From: Pinguiococcus pyrenoidosus
Lineage: Eukaryota; Sar; Pinguiophyceae; Pinguiochrysidales; Pinguiochrysidaceae
DNA: 49,471 nucleotides
NCBI GenBank assembly: GCA_019677205.1
Contig: JAAMXY010000774.1
Span: 1 to 49,471, forward strand
Direction: 5' to 3'
Notes under the pieces: generated by a model
Databases searched by the model: none
What the model was told of the DNA's origin: nothing
What the model saw: only the letters and a program-made list of their open reading frames with translations
Program-made: the position numbers and the translations under genes
Shown: positions 30,424-41,256 of the stretch, piece by piece
How the letters are laid out: every line of letters starts with the position of its first letter
How positions within the stretch are numbered: the stretch's first letter is position 1

Positions 30424-32458
30424 CTTTGAGTACGACGAGGACGATGCTGGGGTGCTGGAAGCGTCTCTGCCGCAGGAGTCCACCGAAGATTCCCTGACCA
30501 GGGATTCTGCTTCAACTGCGTCTGGGGCACAACCGCCGGATAACGTTGCTGTACTACAGCAAGCCCTCGTGCAGCGCGAGCGTCAATTGGAGACTCTGAT
30601 GGTGGAGCTGAACAACGAGCGGGAAAGGGTGGTCGAGCTCCAGAGCGCGGTGGATTCGTCTGGCGGTGGTTCCTCGCTGGGAAATCCGCAACAAGTGCGC
30701 GAGCTTGAGCGCCGCCTACATCGAGCGCAGCAGGAAGCTGCAGAGGGGCGGGAGGCGTCGGTGAAGCTGGCGGCATTTATGGAAGAGTCCCAGGCGCTGG
30801 CCATCAAGCAGTCGGAGCTAGAGCAGATCACGCGAAAGGCTCGGGGAGAGCTTCGCGGCGTGCAGAGCGAGCGCGACGAGCTCGGCAAGGAGAATGAGAT
30901 TCTGAGGGAGCGCATCATGGAGCTGGAGAAGCAGCTTCGAATGATGCAGCAGAGCGAGCATCAGAGCAAGAAGAACCTGAGCGCGGTGCAAGTGCAGTCG
31001 CAAGTGACAAGTGGCCGTCTCGCCCAACTGGAAGATGATTTGGATATTGCCAAGGAGGATGCCGAAGAGAAGGCGGCAATCATTGAGGAGATGCGCCAGG
31101 AGAAGAAAGGGCTCGCAGCTCGCTTGGCGACTCTCAGCGAGGAGAAGCAGAAGCTTGCCCGAGACCTAGAAGCGGAGAAGAACCGAGCGGCGGAGCAAGG
31201 GCGGCTCGAGGGCGGCTGGCGAGAGAAGGAGCTGTTCCTGATTCGCTCGAACGAGGAGCTGCGGAGGGAATCTGAGCGGCGCGACCAGGAAAAGATGGAG
31301 CAAGTGAACAGTCTCCAGCTTGAGTTGCAGCAGCTTCGCCGCAGGGCGCAAAAGGCCGAGGAAGAAGTGGAGGGGGCAGCCACCACCCTGGTCCAGGAGG
31401 CCACGGCTCCTCTTCTGCGGCAGATCCGAGCAATGCGCGACGACATCGAGGCGCGAGAGCAGGCGTGGCTGCAAACGGAAGGCGCTCTGACGGAGCGCGC
31501 TGCCGCAGCAGAGGGTCGAGCACGGAAGGCCGAGAGCAGCCGAGCCGCGGCTGAGCAGCGCTGCTTGTCCATGGCGCAAAGGCTGTCAGATCTGCAGAAG
31601 TCCCTCGCCGAGGCGGAAGCGGAGAAGGACCGCCTCAGTCACGCTGTGGAAGACGGGAGGAAGAAGTTGGCCGCGGCCGAGCGCGCCACTGCGAGTGCAC
31701 GCGGTCAGGCGCGAGCCGCGGAGGACTCGCTGAAGGTGGAGCGGGCAGCGTCTGTCGAGCTGGAACAACGGGTGCGCAAGGAGACGGCCGAGCGCGTTCA
31801 TGAGCTGGAAGCCTCCCTGCAGAAATCCCGCACCGAGGTGTCCACGCTGCGGAAGAAGTCGAGGAACCTGTTGCAGCAGGCCCAGGAAGCTTCCTTGAAG
31901 GCCGAGCAGCAACGCCGCGATCTCCTCACGAACAGCGCTAAGCTCTACAGCAGCCCCTCGCCCTCTCAGAACCTGGCGTTCCACGGCCCGTCCGGCGAAT
32001 CTGATCTGATTGTGCCGGATCTCAGCTCGGCAGACTCCAGCGCCGGCCCCGAGCACCGAAGCGAGCTCTCGCAGCTGTCGTCGGGCAGCGCAAGCACGGC
32101 GACGGGAAGTAGTGTCATGCACGTTGAGCGACTCAAGACCCTCTCTCGCCGCCAAGCAGGAGAGATTGACGCTCTTCGACGCCAGCTGGACAGTGCAGTG
32201 ATTGCACGCGACGCGCTGGTGAGTGAGGTCAACGACTTGGTCTCGCAATGCGAGGGCCTCCGGAGCAGAGCTGATCAGACTCAGTCGATGGAGAAGAGGC
32301 TCACGAAGGCGCTCCGCAAGAATGAAGTGCTGTTGGAAATGCTCGGCGAGAAGACAGAAGAGGTGGAAGGGCTGCAGCAAGATATCGCTGAAGTGAAAAG
32401 CATGTACAAGCACGAAATCGCCAGCCTCATGTCGAAATTGGTGCCAGAAAGCAAATGA
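29108..32458 (+). CDS. TMF/golgin-like coiled-coil protein
   Basis: An intronless frame of 1116 residues from ATG 29108 (MWGNLSNLASAALEKAAQL), an amphipathic N terminus like that of TMF1 and other golgins. A small conserved-looking module follows (RRRLVAFYTEHNPSKL ... EEKFFSMLQRKY). Residues about 130-460 are acidic and low-complexity, including a poly-Asp run encoded by about 20 GAT triplets (30362-30422). From about 470 to the end it is long coiled coil, ending in a TMF-type Rab/TATA-binding region (LLEMLGEKTEEVEGLQQDI, KSMYKHEIASLMSKL). TMF1 tethers vesicles at the Golgi and binds Rab6; here that is inferred. It is convergent with the unknown gene at 32571 (112 bases). Confidence 0.7.
30362..30422. 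repeat. GAT trinucleotide microsatellite in coding sequence
   Basis: About twenty GAT triplets encode a poly-Asp tract in the golgin-like protein. The same DNA reads as poly-Met in another frame and poly-His/Ser on the other strand, which creates false open frames. Confidence 0.9.
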
Positions 32459-32570
32459 CGTTGCTCCTCCTTTCCTTCTCCTATGCTCGCGCTGCGACCT
32501 CACCGGGCGGCATTGGGACCTGCCGACGAGTTCCGTTCTCCTTCAGGGAGAAGGACCTCGGACCACGTCA

Positions 32571-35378
32571 TCACACCCGCTGGAGGTCGCCATTCTCGCT
32601 GCTCTCTCTCCACCCCTTCAATGCGTCTTTCAACGTCCTCGTCCGGACAAGACTTGCGACTTCGCTGCTGCGAAGCGCTTTGTCGACGCTGGAGAATGAC
32701 CGCCAGATCTTGTGCTCGCTTTCGACAACCTTTGCCAAGGCGAAGACGCTCAAGCTCTGCTGGAGGGACATGGACTGGTCATCGGGATCGACTTCCAGCA
32801 GGACCTCCTTGAGCCGCTGCAGGCGGCTCTGAGACGGTGCGCCTCCCTGAGGACGATGAGCCCGATCGGAAGGGTTGCCTACAGAAGCAGATGCGACGCG
32901 ATCGGCCAAGGCCATGGCGTAGGCGCCGAATTTCTCCACTTCCACGGGCTTCATGGGATTCACCTCGGCCGCGAGCTGCACGCCTGTCATTCTGTGGGAC
33001 ATGCGGCAGATGGCCTCGGCAAGGGCCTGCTTGTTCTGCTTGGCACCGTCGGCAAGCTGCATGACTTGCAAGTACTCGAGGCGAGCGCACTCGATGGGGA
33101 AGTCGGCGTCCATCGTCCCTACAAGAACGACGTACTCGCGCAAGCCGAGGTGATCACTGTCGGCGAAGAGGATTTTTAGGAGTGCACGGACGACTCGGTA
33201 GAAGCACTTGATGCCCTTCTCGCCGCACAGGCAGGCGTGCCGCAGTACGTGGTAGAGCTCGACGGCGTCGTCACCACATGACGCGCTGTGGGTTTGTAGG
33301 AAATCAGAGACGAGCTCATTCACGAGGTAGACGGGTAGCAGTTGCGAAGTGGTAGCCGCTTTTGCAAGTCTCTTCTGCACTGCTGCTTTGGGATCGTTCG
33401 TCTCAAAGGGAGGTCGGTCGTCGTGCGAGAGATGGAACGCGGCCCGAAGTACGTCGGAAGCCACCGAGCGGGGAAGGAAGAACATCGGCAGCAGCTCTTG
33501 CAACGTCTTCCTGCGATCCTTACTTCGCCCGACCTTCCCGTCCTTTTCCTTCATCTTCTTGCTGGGTCGCGCGTGGCCTTGAAGTCCTTCAAGCAAGTGG
33601 AAGAATCGCCGTTCGTAGCTCTCGCTCACCCGATACGCCGTCCGCCACCCGTGGCCTTGTTTGGATTCATCTAGCGGGGGGAAGATCGCCTCGCCTGTCA
33701 GTAGCGTATTGACGACGCTGAAGAAGTCTTTCTGGTGCGGATGTAGCACTGCCAACACACTGGCTGCACCGCTCCTCCACTGAGAGGGTGCGCCGCCGGT
33801 GTCGGAGAGGTCATTTACGGCATCCATGAAGTCCAGGATCTGAGCGGCGGCGTCGCTCCGATGAAAGCGCGAATGGAAGTGGGTTATCATAAACGACCAA
33901 AACGGCTCGTGGGCAACCAGCCCGGCAGATGAGACACCCTTCTTCAACCACTTGTGCAGCGATCCCAGTCGCGCTCGATCCGCAGCGGGCTTGAGGCGAA
34001 GCAGTAGGACCGCGTCGCGGTGGAGCTTCACCCAGGCCATCTTGCTTCGCGTCGTTGGCTGGCTGGCTGCCCGCTCGTCTTTTCGCTGTCGGAGCAGCAG
34101 GTCCGTGAAGTATTCTCGCCGAGGGTGAGCCAACGGCGGCTGCAGCATGCAGGAGGCTAGGACAGCGTGAAGCTCGTTGTAGTCCTCACCGTGCAGCTGC
34201 AGTCGAAGCTTGTCAGAACGTCTCCTATCCCTTTCCAGCTTTTGCTGATGTCGGTGGCGCTGCTGAAGCCCATGGATTTCTTGCTGCTGCCTCTCGTGAT
34301 CGAGCAACAGGGCATCGACCAAGGCCGGAGAGTGCTTCGGAAGAGCAGTCAGGTCGATCTCGGCAGACTCGCGCTCCGCTCGCTTCTGGCCCGCCAGCGC
34401 TGCACTTCGATGCTCCTGGATCACTCTGCCTAAAACTTTGGTGCCTTCACTTCCATGCCATCGCTTCCGTCCGCCAGATGGACGGGAAGCTGCTGCCCCA
34501 TTTTCGACGCCGGGGAACGCCGTGGTAAGTCTCAGAATGTCAGCTTTGACGGCGTCCAGCGGTCTCAGTTTGCGGTCAGGCGTCACGTGCGAGTCCTTTG
34601 GAAGAAAAAGCCGCGGGGCGCTGCACGAGTACTGCTGGAAACGAGGCAACCACTCCGACACGGTCAGAAGCGCTTGGCTCTGCGTCTCGATGGTGCGAAG
34701 GTTTTTCTCCCGATCTGCCTGCAACTCTTGCTCCCTCTTCTGCGCTGCCGCAGCCATGGCGAGCATGTTGGCCTTCAGAATGTGTAGCTGCGACGTATCG
34801 AGAAGCTGCTTCAGCGATTGCACATTCTGGACGTCGGCAACCACAGCAGAGCTTTCCTCAGCGGTCTCGTTGACCTCGTCCTTCTCGGCGCAACTGCTGG
34901 ATGCAAGCTCTTTTGCGCTCTCGTACACAACGCCCATGAGCTCGCCAAGATCTCTTGAGTAGCGCTTTACCACCTCAAGCAGCTGTCCCATCGCACTGTC
35001 GATGATCTCTTTTTGAGCTGCCCTGGCGCTCTCCTCCTCTTCCTGGTCCTCCTCGTGCTCCTGATCCGCCTCGTGCTCCTGGTCCTCCTCGTGCTCCTGG
35101 TCCTGAGAGGCCAGCTTGGCCTCGAGCAGCGCCTGATGCAGCCACTTGGATACCCTTTTCGCGGCGTCTTGTGGCCTCAGCTCGGGCTTTTGAGCCGTTT
35201 GGGGCCCTGCTAGCGCCCACGTTCCCGCGGAAGTGATGCTGTCGACGTCGAGCCCCGCTTGCAGCGCGGAGGACGCCTCGCCGGCGACACGCGGCCTGAA
35301 CAGCGTGGCGAGCGTGGCGAGCGTGGCGTCATCAGGTGAGGCCATCGGACGAGGCAGCACCCTCCGAGGGCGCGGCAT
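32571..35378 (-). CDS. Large coiled-coil protein of unknown function
   Basis: An intronless frame of 935 residues; ATGs at 35378 and 35345 (MASPDDATLATLATLF) are both possible starts. I recognise no family. An N-terminal acidic tract of DQEHEE-type repeats lies near residues 90-112, and coiled coil near 200-235 and 340-390 (DHERQQQEIHGLQQRHRHQQ). A mostly helical globular C-terminal half follows, with segments such as YLVNELVSDFLQTHSASCGD and ALLKILFADSDHLGLREYVV that could be armadillo- or EF-hand-like but lack a clear motif. There is no signal peptide or membrane segment. The frame and codon usage look like those of neighbouring genes. It is the only gene here followed upstream by another gene on the same strand. 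Confidence 0.75.
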   Translation of the reverse strand: MPRPRRVLPRPMASPDDATLATLATLFRPRVAGEASSALQAGLDVDSITSAGTWALAGPQTAQKPELRPQDAAKRVSKWLHQALLEAKLASQDQEHEEDQEHEADQEHEEDQEEEESARAAQKEIIDSAMGQLLEVVKRYSRDLGELMGVVYESAKELASSSCAEKDEVNETAEESSAVVADVQNVQSLKQLLDTSQLHILKANMLAMAAAAQKREQELQADREKNLRTIETQSQALLTVSEWLPRFQQYSCSAPRLFLPKDSHVTPDRKLRPLDAVKADILRLTTAFPGVENGAAASRPSGGRKRWHGSEGTKVLGRVIQEHRSAALAGQKRAERESAEIDLTALPKHSPALVDALLLDHERQQQEIHGLQQRHRHQQKLERDRRRSDKLRLQLHGEDYNELHAVLASCMLQPPLAHPRREYFTDLLLRQRKDERAASQPTTRSKMAWVKLHRDAVLLLRLKPAADRARLGSLHKWLKKGVSSAGLVAHEPFWSFMITHFHSRFHRSDAAAQILDFMDAVNDLSDTGGAPSQWRSGAASVLAVLHPHQKDFFSVVNTLLTGEAIFPPLDESKQGHGWRTAYRVSESYERRFFHLLEGLQGHARPSKKMKEKDGKVGRSKDRRKTLQELLPMFFLPRSVASDVLRAAFHLSHDDRPPFETNDPKAAVQKRLAKAATTSQLLPVYLVNELVSDFLQTHSASCGDDAVELYHVLRHACLCGEKGIKCFYRVVRALLKILFADSDHLGLREYVVLVGTMDADFPIECARLEYLQVMQLADGAKQNKQALAEAICRMSHRMTGVQLAAEVNPMKPVEVEKFGAYAMALADRVASASVGNPSDRAHRPQGGAPSQSRLQRLKEVLLEVDPDDQSMSLQQSLSVFALAKVVESEHKIWRSFSSVDKALRSSEVASLVRTRTLKDALKGWRESSENGDLQRV

Positions 35379-35840
35379 GGCGCCCGACGAGGCACTTTTG
35401 GTCCGAAGAGAGCGAAGCGAGGCCGAAAAGTCCGAAAGTCCGAAAAGTCCGAAAAGTCCGAAAAGTCCGAAGAAGGCTGGCCAAAAAGTCCGGAAAGTCC
35501 GGAAAGTCCGAAAAGGCTGGAAGCGTTACCTACGGGAAACCGTTCTAGGCGCGTACACTGGGTGATTTATCGGCGCATCTTTAGGCACGCCATTAGGCGC
35601 CCTTCAATGGGAGATGCTGCGCCGTCTCGCGACGAAAGGGTGACTTCCTTCGTAGAATCCAGAAAGAGCTGCAACGTGTCGTGCACGACGATGAAGTAAT
35701 GGCGTAGAAAAGATCAAAAATGCGAAGAGAAGCGCGGCATTCATTTCGTTTCACTAGCTATGATGGTACGGCTCGCGAAGCCGTCTGCCTCCCGCTCCGC
35801 ACGACCTTTCTGCTTCGAAAACGTCTTCGCACTTCGCTAG
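35379..35840. other. Intergenic region with (AAAAGTCCG)n minisatellite
   Basis: The only intergenic region between two same-strand genes. A 9-10-base repeat around AAAAGTCCG (about eight to nine copies in two blocks, separated by AAGGCTGGC) spans about 35425-35520. A plus-strand frame runs through it giving SPKSPKSPK/VRKVRK peptides, but it has no other gene features. From 35566 to 35840 I see nothing recognisable. Confidence 0.55.
35425..35522. repeat. 9-10-bp minisatellite, AAAAGTCCG unit
   Basis: Copies are AAAAGTCCG with variation in the A-run and GGAAAGTCC variants. The block is split by a short AAGGCTGG spacer that recurs at its end. Confidence 0.85.
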
Positions 35841-36527
35841 CTAGTCCCGGTGAGCGAGCTGGAGGCGATGGTGGTAGTCTTCCGCCCACCACATCGTGAA
35901 GACGAGGGCGGCAAGCGCCGGTCCACCCTCCGTGGTGTAGTGCCAGGCTCGCTTGGTCAAAGTCTCCGGCCAGGTCTTCATCCAGTTGCCCACCACGTTC
36001 GTCTCGTAAGGGGATAGATGACGGATCACCTGCGAACAAAAGACGAGAGAAAAGCACGGGGAGAAGTGAGAAGCGTCGCTCTCGCCCAGTGCTGGCGTCG
36101 ACCTCATCCGTCCGCAATCGCTTTCTGCTCCGACATTCGGAGCTTCCTCCTGGATTCCGCCCCAGCTGGGGCCATGCATGCGCGACCAGCACTTCTCAAA
36201 ATCAGGATGGCGCACTATCGCTCTAAGCGCCTCTCCTGCCCGGAAGGAGCGCACTGCGCTTCGCATCTCTTCGCAGAATCCATCAGCTCTGTCTTCGGAG
36301 GGATCGTTTTCACCAGCATAGCTCGAGAACAACCTCGAAACAGCTTTCCACGTCTTCATGTGACCTTTGCCTAACACACTGAGAAAGTTCCAGCGCACCT
36401 CGCCGTCGGTGGGGACGTGCTTTCGCCACCATTTGACCAGGTTGGGGTTGACGTCCGGGCGGCCGCCGTAAAACTTGTTGCTCGCCAGCACACGGGTAGT
36501 GGTGCGGAAGGCACCGCGAAACGCCAT
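35841..36527 (-). CDS. Probable cytochrome bc1 complex subunit 8 (QCR8-like)
   Basis: Proposed exons on the minus strand are 36527-36378 and 36029-35841, with a 348-base intron (AGT/GTGTTA to CGCAG/GTGATC, phase 0); about 112 residues. After the join the C-terminal part reads IRHLSPYETNVVGNWMKTW, then a membrane helix (GGPALAALVFTMWWAEDY) and a short charged tail. This is the layout of the small bc1 subunit that contacts cytochrome b (SP-E near the start, one helix, about 80-110 residues). The N-terminal 35 residues (MAFRGAFRTTTRVLASNKF) are basic and could be a mitochondrial targeting sequence. The interval called an intron happens to be open, so an unspliced reading of about 228 residues cannot be excluded, but its interior looks non-protein. 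Confidence 0.55.
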   Translation of the reverse strand: MAFRGAFRTTTRVLASNKFYGGRPDVNPNLVKWWRKHVPTDGEVRWNFLSVLGKGHMKTWKAVSRLFSSYAGENDPSEDRADGFCEEMRSAVRSFRAGEALRAIVRHPDFEKCWSRMHGPSWGGIQEEAPNVGAESDCGRMRSTPALGESDASHFSPCFSLVFCSQVIRHLSPYETNVVGNWMKTWPETLTKRAWHYTTEGGPALAALVFTMWWAEDYHHRLQLAHRD

Positions 36528-36875
36528 GCTTCTTCGGAGCGTCTCGAGACGTGTGGGAGATCTGCACCGACTCAAAGGCGCACAATTCCTGTGGCGCCAA
36601 CTCACGTTACGGTTCGCAATTTTGCTTTTTGCCTTTCTGAAACGTTTTCTTCTCTGATACAATCAATATTTATAAAATATTAAACTTAAAATATCCGATG
36701 GTGATCGTATGCGCGATAAATGGGAAACAATATTTAAAGTTGGCCTCTTCGACTCTGTCCTCTCTGTCTTCGCTCCTTTTTTTCGCGCCAGATTTTGCCG
36801 CGTGTCCGTTGACACGTGGAGCGGCGGCCACTGCTGCCGCAGCTTACAGCGCAGAAGTGCGCTCCCCAGCACACC
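36528..36875. promoter_or_regulatory. Divergent promoter: AT-rich island and CACGTG palindrome near SIL1
   Basis: This 348-base gap lies between bc1 subunit 8 and SIL1. At 36655-36740 is an AT-rich island (TATTTATAAAATATT). At 36801-36816 is an inverted repeat CGTGTC-CGTT-GACACG whose right arm extends into CACGTG (36813-36818), about 58 bases upstream of the SIL1 ATG. CCACG/CACGTG-type sequences are core halves of ER-stress response elements in plants and animals; that link is an inference. Confidence 0.4.
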
Positions 36876-38143
36876 ATGAGGATCCCACGACTTCTGCTGT
36901 GCGCTGCTGTGTGCGCGAGTCTGCTGGTGCGGCGCTGCGGCGCGGAGGACCCACCTGGCGCTGAAGACGACGGCCACTGGCGCGTCCTGGGACCGGATGA
37001 GAGTGTACCGCCCGGTGCGCACGTGCGCCTGAACATCACCAGCCTAGAGAAGACAGTTCGAGTCGACGCTGCGGGCGAAATCGTCATCGGCGCTCAGGAT
37101 TTGACTGAGACGCAGGTGGTGGCGACGGACTCGGCCGCGGAAGAGCCTGCGAGTGCTGTGGACGCGGGTAGAGAGATGATGAAAGAGTCCTTGCTCAAGC
37201 TCCCCGATGCGGAGCTCGCTAGGTATGGCGTGACCCATGCAGAGCTGTCTACGCCGGGGGCCTGGGAGGATCGGATCGATGGCATCTGGCAGAAGCGGCA
37301 GCAGGACCTGCGGGAGGCCATCGAAAGCATGGGAAGCCACGTGAACATCTTCCTGGAGCGGATCATGGTGCTCTCGGCCGCGGACAGCAGCGAGGAGGAC
37401 GTGATGAAGGTGCTGCTCCAGCTCGAGGATGACCTCATGGACATTGACATGGCCAGGGACTTCCACACCGTGGGCGGCTGGCCGGCGCTGACGGGGCTCC
37501 TGGCCGACTCCCACGCGGAGGACGTGCGGTGTCAAGCTGCTCTCGTTGTGGGCAACACCGTGAGGAACACCCCGGAGTTCCAGGCGTGGGTATCGGAGGT
37601 GCCGATGGGCAGTGCTGCAGACGTTGAGGAGGCCACCATGATGCACCTGCTGGTGAGCATGATGAACTCCTCGGCCAGCACTGCCAAGGAGCAGTCAAAG
37701 GTATGAGCACCTGGTCTGGCCGAATGCGCTGCGGAGCCACTTGCTCAACCTCCCGATCTCTGCCTACGTAGGCTCTCAGCGCGCTGTCTGGTGCTTTGTA
37801 CAATCACGTGGAGAACCTTCAGCTCTTCGCCGACCTCGACGGTTCGGCAAAGCTTCTTGCTCTGTTGGATGACGCCGTAGAAGATCGACTGTCCCTGCGG
37901 GCCATCAGAATCGTTAGCGACCTCGCCTTCGAAGCGGCCGAGTCCGGAGACGAAGAGCTGAAAGGCCTGCTCGGTGGGATCTTCGACGCGCGATGGTGTC
38001 GCCGGACCGAAGACCTGGCCTCGGCGGCAAAAGGTGCAGGCACGGACGACCGGTTGAGCGAAGCAGTGTCACAGCTGATCGACCACGTAGATAGAAGCTT
38101 GTCATGGCGACAAGTGTGTGAGCTCGATCGTCCAGAGTTGTGA
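36876..38143 (+). CDS. SIL1-like nucleotide exchange factor for ER Hsp70 (BiP)
   Basis: Exons 36876-37700 and 37772-38143, with a 71-base intron (AAG/GTATGA to CGTAG/GCT, phase 0); about 398 residues. The start ATG (ACACCATGAG) opens a signal peptide (RLLLCAAVCASLLVRRCGA). The N-terminal conserved element HWRVLGPDESVPPGAHVRLN is typical of SIL1. An armadillo-like helical repeat body follows (VRCQAALVVGNTVRNTPEFQ; ALSGALYNHVENLQLF; LSLRAIRIVSDLAFE). SIL1 releases ADP from BiP in the ER lumen; HSPBP1/Fes1 is the cytosolic relative, and the signal peptide argues for SIL1. No KDEL-type tail is seen (ends DRPEL). It is convergent with the LamG-Sel1 gene, 84 bases between stops. Confidence 0.82.
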
Positions 38144-38227
38144 ACATAGAAGAATGCTGTGCAAAATTGTGCCCTGACTGCTATCAGATCTGATCTCTCT
38201 CGGCTTGGGCCTGGACGCCATCTAGTG

Positions 38228-41207
38228 CTATTGTCCGCCGCCGCCAGTGCGAGCACTGAGCCATTCGCCCGCCTCCGCCAACCCACTCACAACTCTCATG
38301 TACGCGAGAAGGATGCTCGCGGGAACCGAAGACTGACTGTCCGCGAGGAGGGGAGAGAGCATCGCCGCAACGACGTCGTGCCGCTCGTCCTGCATCAGCA
38401 GCATGATGGCAAGGTTTACCGCCGCTTTCGACGATGTGAAGCTCGCAGCGATCTCGTTCAACGTCAGCGCCCGCTCCCAGCGGAGCTCCTGCAGCTCCCC
38501 TTCCGATTTCGTCCACGACCCGGGCGGCAGGGCAGCGAGGGGGAGGTTCCAATTCGCCAGCTCGTAGTCGGCCAGCAGACCCCAGGCATCTCTGGTTGCT
38601 TCGACGACGGGATACTCGAAGTGGCCGCCCTCGACGAACAGCTCCGTGCCAGCAGCTACGGTCTGTACAAGGTAGCGCTCCAGGGCTTCCAAAACCTTGA
38701 GGTCTGGCTGCACCGCCTCCGGCTCCGACTCCGGCAACCCTAGGCCGAGGCCGCCCCACAGAAATCGCTTCACGAAGCTGAAGTCCACTGCTAGCCGTGT
38801 GCCTTGAAGGAAGGCCGCGTAAGGCGACTGAGCCTTGGCGGAGCTGATCCACGGGCGAGGAGTCCTCGGCAGGAACTCGGACGCCAGGAGATGCGCAGCG
38901 TTGTCAAGTCCTTGAAGGCTGCCATACAGTCCCGCAAGCTCCGAGTGCTGAAGGCTCCTGCGCAGGTCGGATTCTCCAGTGGCCTCGGTCCAGTAGTCGG
39001 TGCTTTGCTCCAAGGCGCTCCTGAGCCAGGGCGCCAAACCAGAGGAGGCGGCCAGAAGGCCGAGACCCGTGGGGCAATCGTCATGAATCCCAACGCCAAA
39101 GCCCAGGGGCTTGCCGTGGACCGGCGCCCAGACTGCAATCTCTCCGGTCACGGGATTGTACGCGTACTTGACGCCCGGCGTGGTCTCGCTATTCACGATG
39201 TAGGGCTCTAGCGACTCCGGCGCAGCGGCGTCGGGCTCGGCGCTGGATGTGGGCTGCCCTCCAGAAGCGCCTTCGGCCGAAGCACCCTCTTCTTCGATGA
39301 CGGTGCGCCACGAGTTGCGCTGATTCACAACCAGGTCCTTCGCTCTTTCTTCTCTGAGGGGTTCGCCAAGGTGGGAGAAGCCCAGCCGACGAATCCAACT
39401 GGCTGGATTCGCGAGCTCCTGGCCAAGATAGTCCTTGGCGTACCGCTGGCCTCGAGCAACGGCCAGCGCGATGTACTTGAGGGCAAGGATGTCCGACTTC
39501 TCGACGCCCTGCCCCGACAAAAAAAGCATCCCAAGGTTCAGCGCTGCGTCGCTGTGCCCCTTCGCGACCGCAAGGGCAAGTAACCGCGCGGCCTTACGGT
39601 CATCCTCTTGGTCTGTGTTCCTAAGATATTGAATCGCGAGACCATACGCCGCGGGAGCATGTCCCATGTCTGCGGCCCGCTCGAAGTACTCGCGGACACG
39701 CTCCGGATCTCGCTGCAAGCCGCCTTCGCCATGAGACGTCATGGTCGCAAGATTATACAGAGCCATCGCCGGTGGATTCGGTCCGTTGGCGGCCATCTCG
39801 AAATACTGCCGCGCTAAGTTCCGATCGACATCCAGTCCGTCGTTCCCGAAGTAGTGGCCGACGCCCATCTCGAGCGCCGCCCTGGCGTCGCCGGCAGCCG
39901 CCTGGGCTCGTCGGAACGCAATCATGGCGGGGTTTGGATTCGGATCGGGATTCGGGTCTGACATGCCGATCGCATGCTGGATCGTGAACGACACCGACTC
40001 AGACAGCGAGGAAAAGCGCACCGCGTCAGCCGGCTGCGTCCCATTCCTGACGAAATGATGAGCTATGAACCTGCTGGTCGAGGTCATCAGCGTGCGCGCC
40101 ACCGAGCACGACATGCCCAGCAAGTTGAACGGACCATCGTCGAAGGGTGACGTGCCTCCCTCTGCCTCTTCGGAGTACGCGAGCGGATTCGGATTTGGAT
40201 TGGTCATCAGCTGCCCATGCCCTCCTGAGCGCGGCCGCGTTTCGAACGATGACGGGAAGAAGAAGCCCACGTTCCTGTGACCAAGGAGCTCGGCGAGGTT
40301 GGGACTGGAGAGCGGTGACCCCGATTCGCCACCGCCAGCGGCCTCGAAGCCATCATCTCCGGAGCTCAGCTTTTGGAGGGACGTTGGCAGAACCACCGTG
40401 TTCATGTTGGACGTCTGCGAATAGCCTTGGGAACGGTCCGAATGCCCGCTCATGAGCACAGCTTGCTTCAGAGTCCTTCTCTGATTCGACGGTAGAAGCA
40501 GATCCTTGATCATCATGCTGAGTTCGTTGTCAGTCGATCCAGAGCCCGGCCCTGCCGATCCTCCCGCAGAGCCGAAGTCGTAGCTTGAAGCGGCGACATT
40601 GGGGCATTGGTAAAGGATCTCCTCAACGCTCTGCGCCAAGCAAACCGGCTGGACTTCGAATTCATTTGCAGAGTGTGCGTAGGCAGGATGGGGGTCCGGG
40701 GCAGAGGTCGTGCCTACGAGATCCTCCAAGGACTGGCTCCAGACCTGCGACTCTTCTGCCGTCAGTCGCTCAAACAGGTCCTCCACACGTCTCCCCGGCA
40801 GCAGGGAACGTGCAGATCCCGGAGCATCGAGGCCGGTGGCCGTCCAGCCCTGCATCGCCCGAGCTGCTAGCATGTGCAAGCTGTCGTACATCTGGCTCTG
40901 TACGTCCGCTAAGCTCATTGGGGAGCATGCGATGACCCACGCCGATGCACCGTACGAAAGCAGCAGCAGCACGTGACTTAGCAGCAGCTGTTGGGACATC
41001 GTCCAGGCGTCTAGGCTAAGAGATTCGTTTGACGTTTGAGCATTCCCAGCATGCCAGTCGGGCAGACTCGACAAGGCCGCAGCTGCACGACGCTGGTGGC
41101 GCATTCGCTCTTTCTCCACTTCCCGGAGCTTTTCGCGGAACTCCTCGGAATGCCTGCTGGGCGTTCCATCCCCACCATGCTGATCTGAGTCGCTGTTGTT
41201 GTTGTTG

Positions 41208-41256
<49 letters not shown>

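Noticed and set aside
30296-30500. Poly-Met and poly-His/Ser frames at the GAT repeat.
   Set aside because: Reading-frame artefacts of a trinucleotide repeat that encodes poly-Asp in the golgin-like protein.
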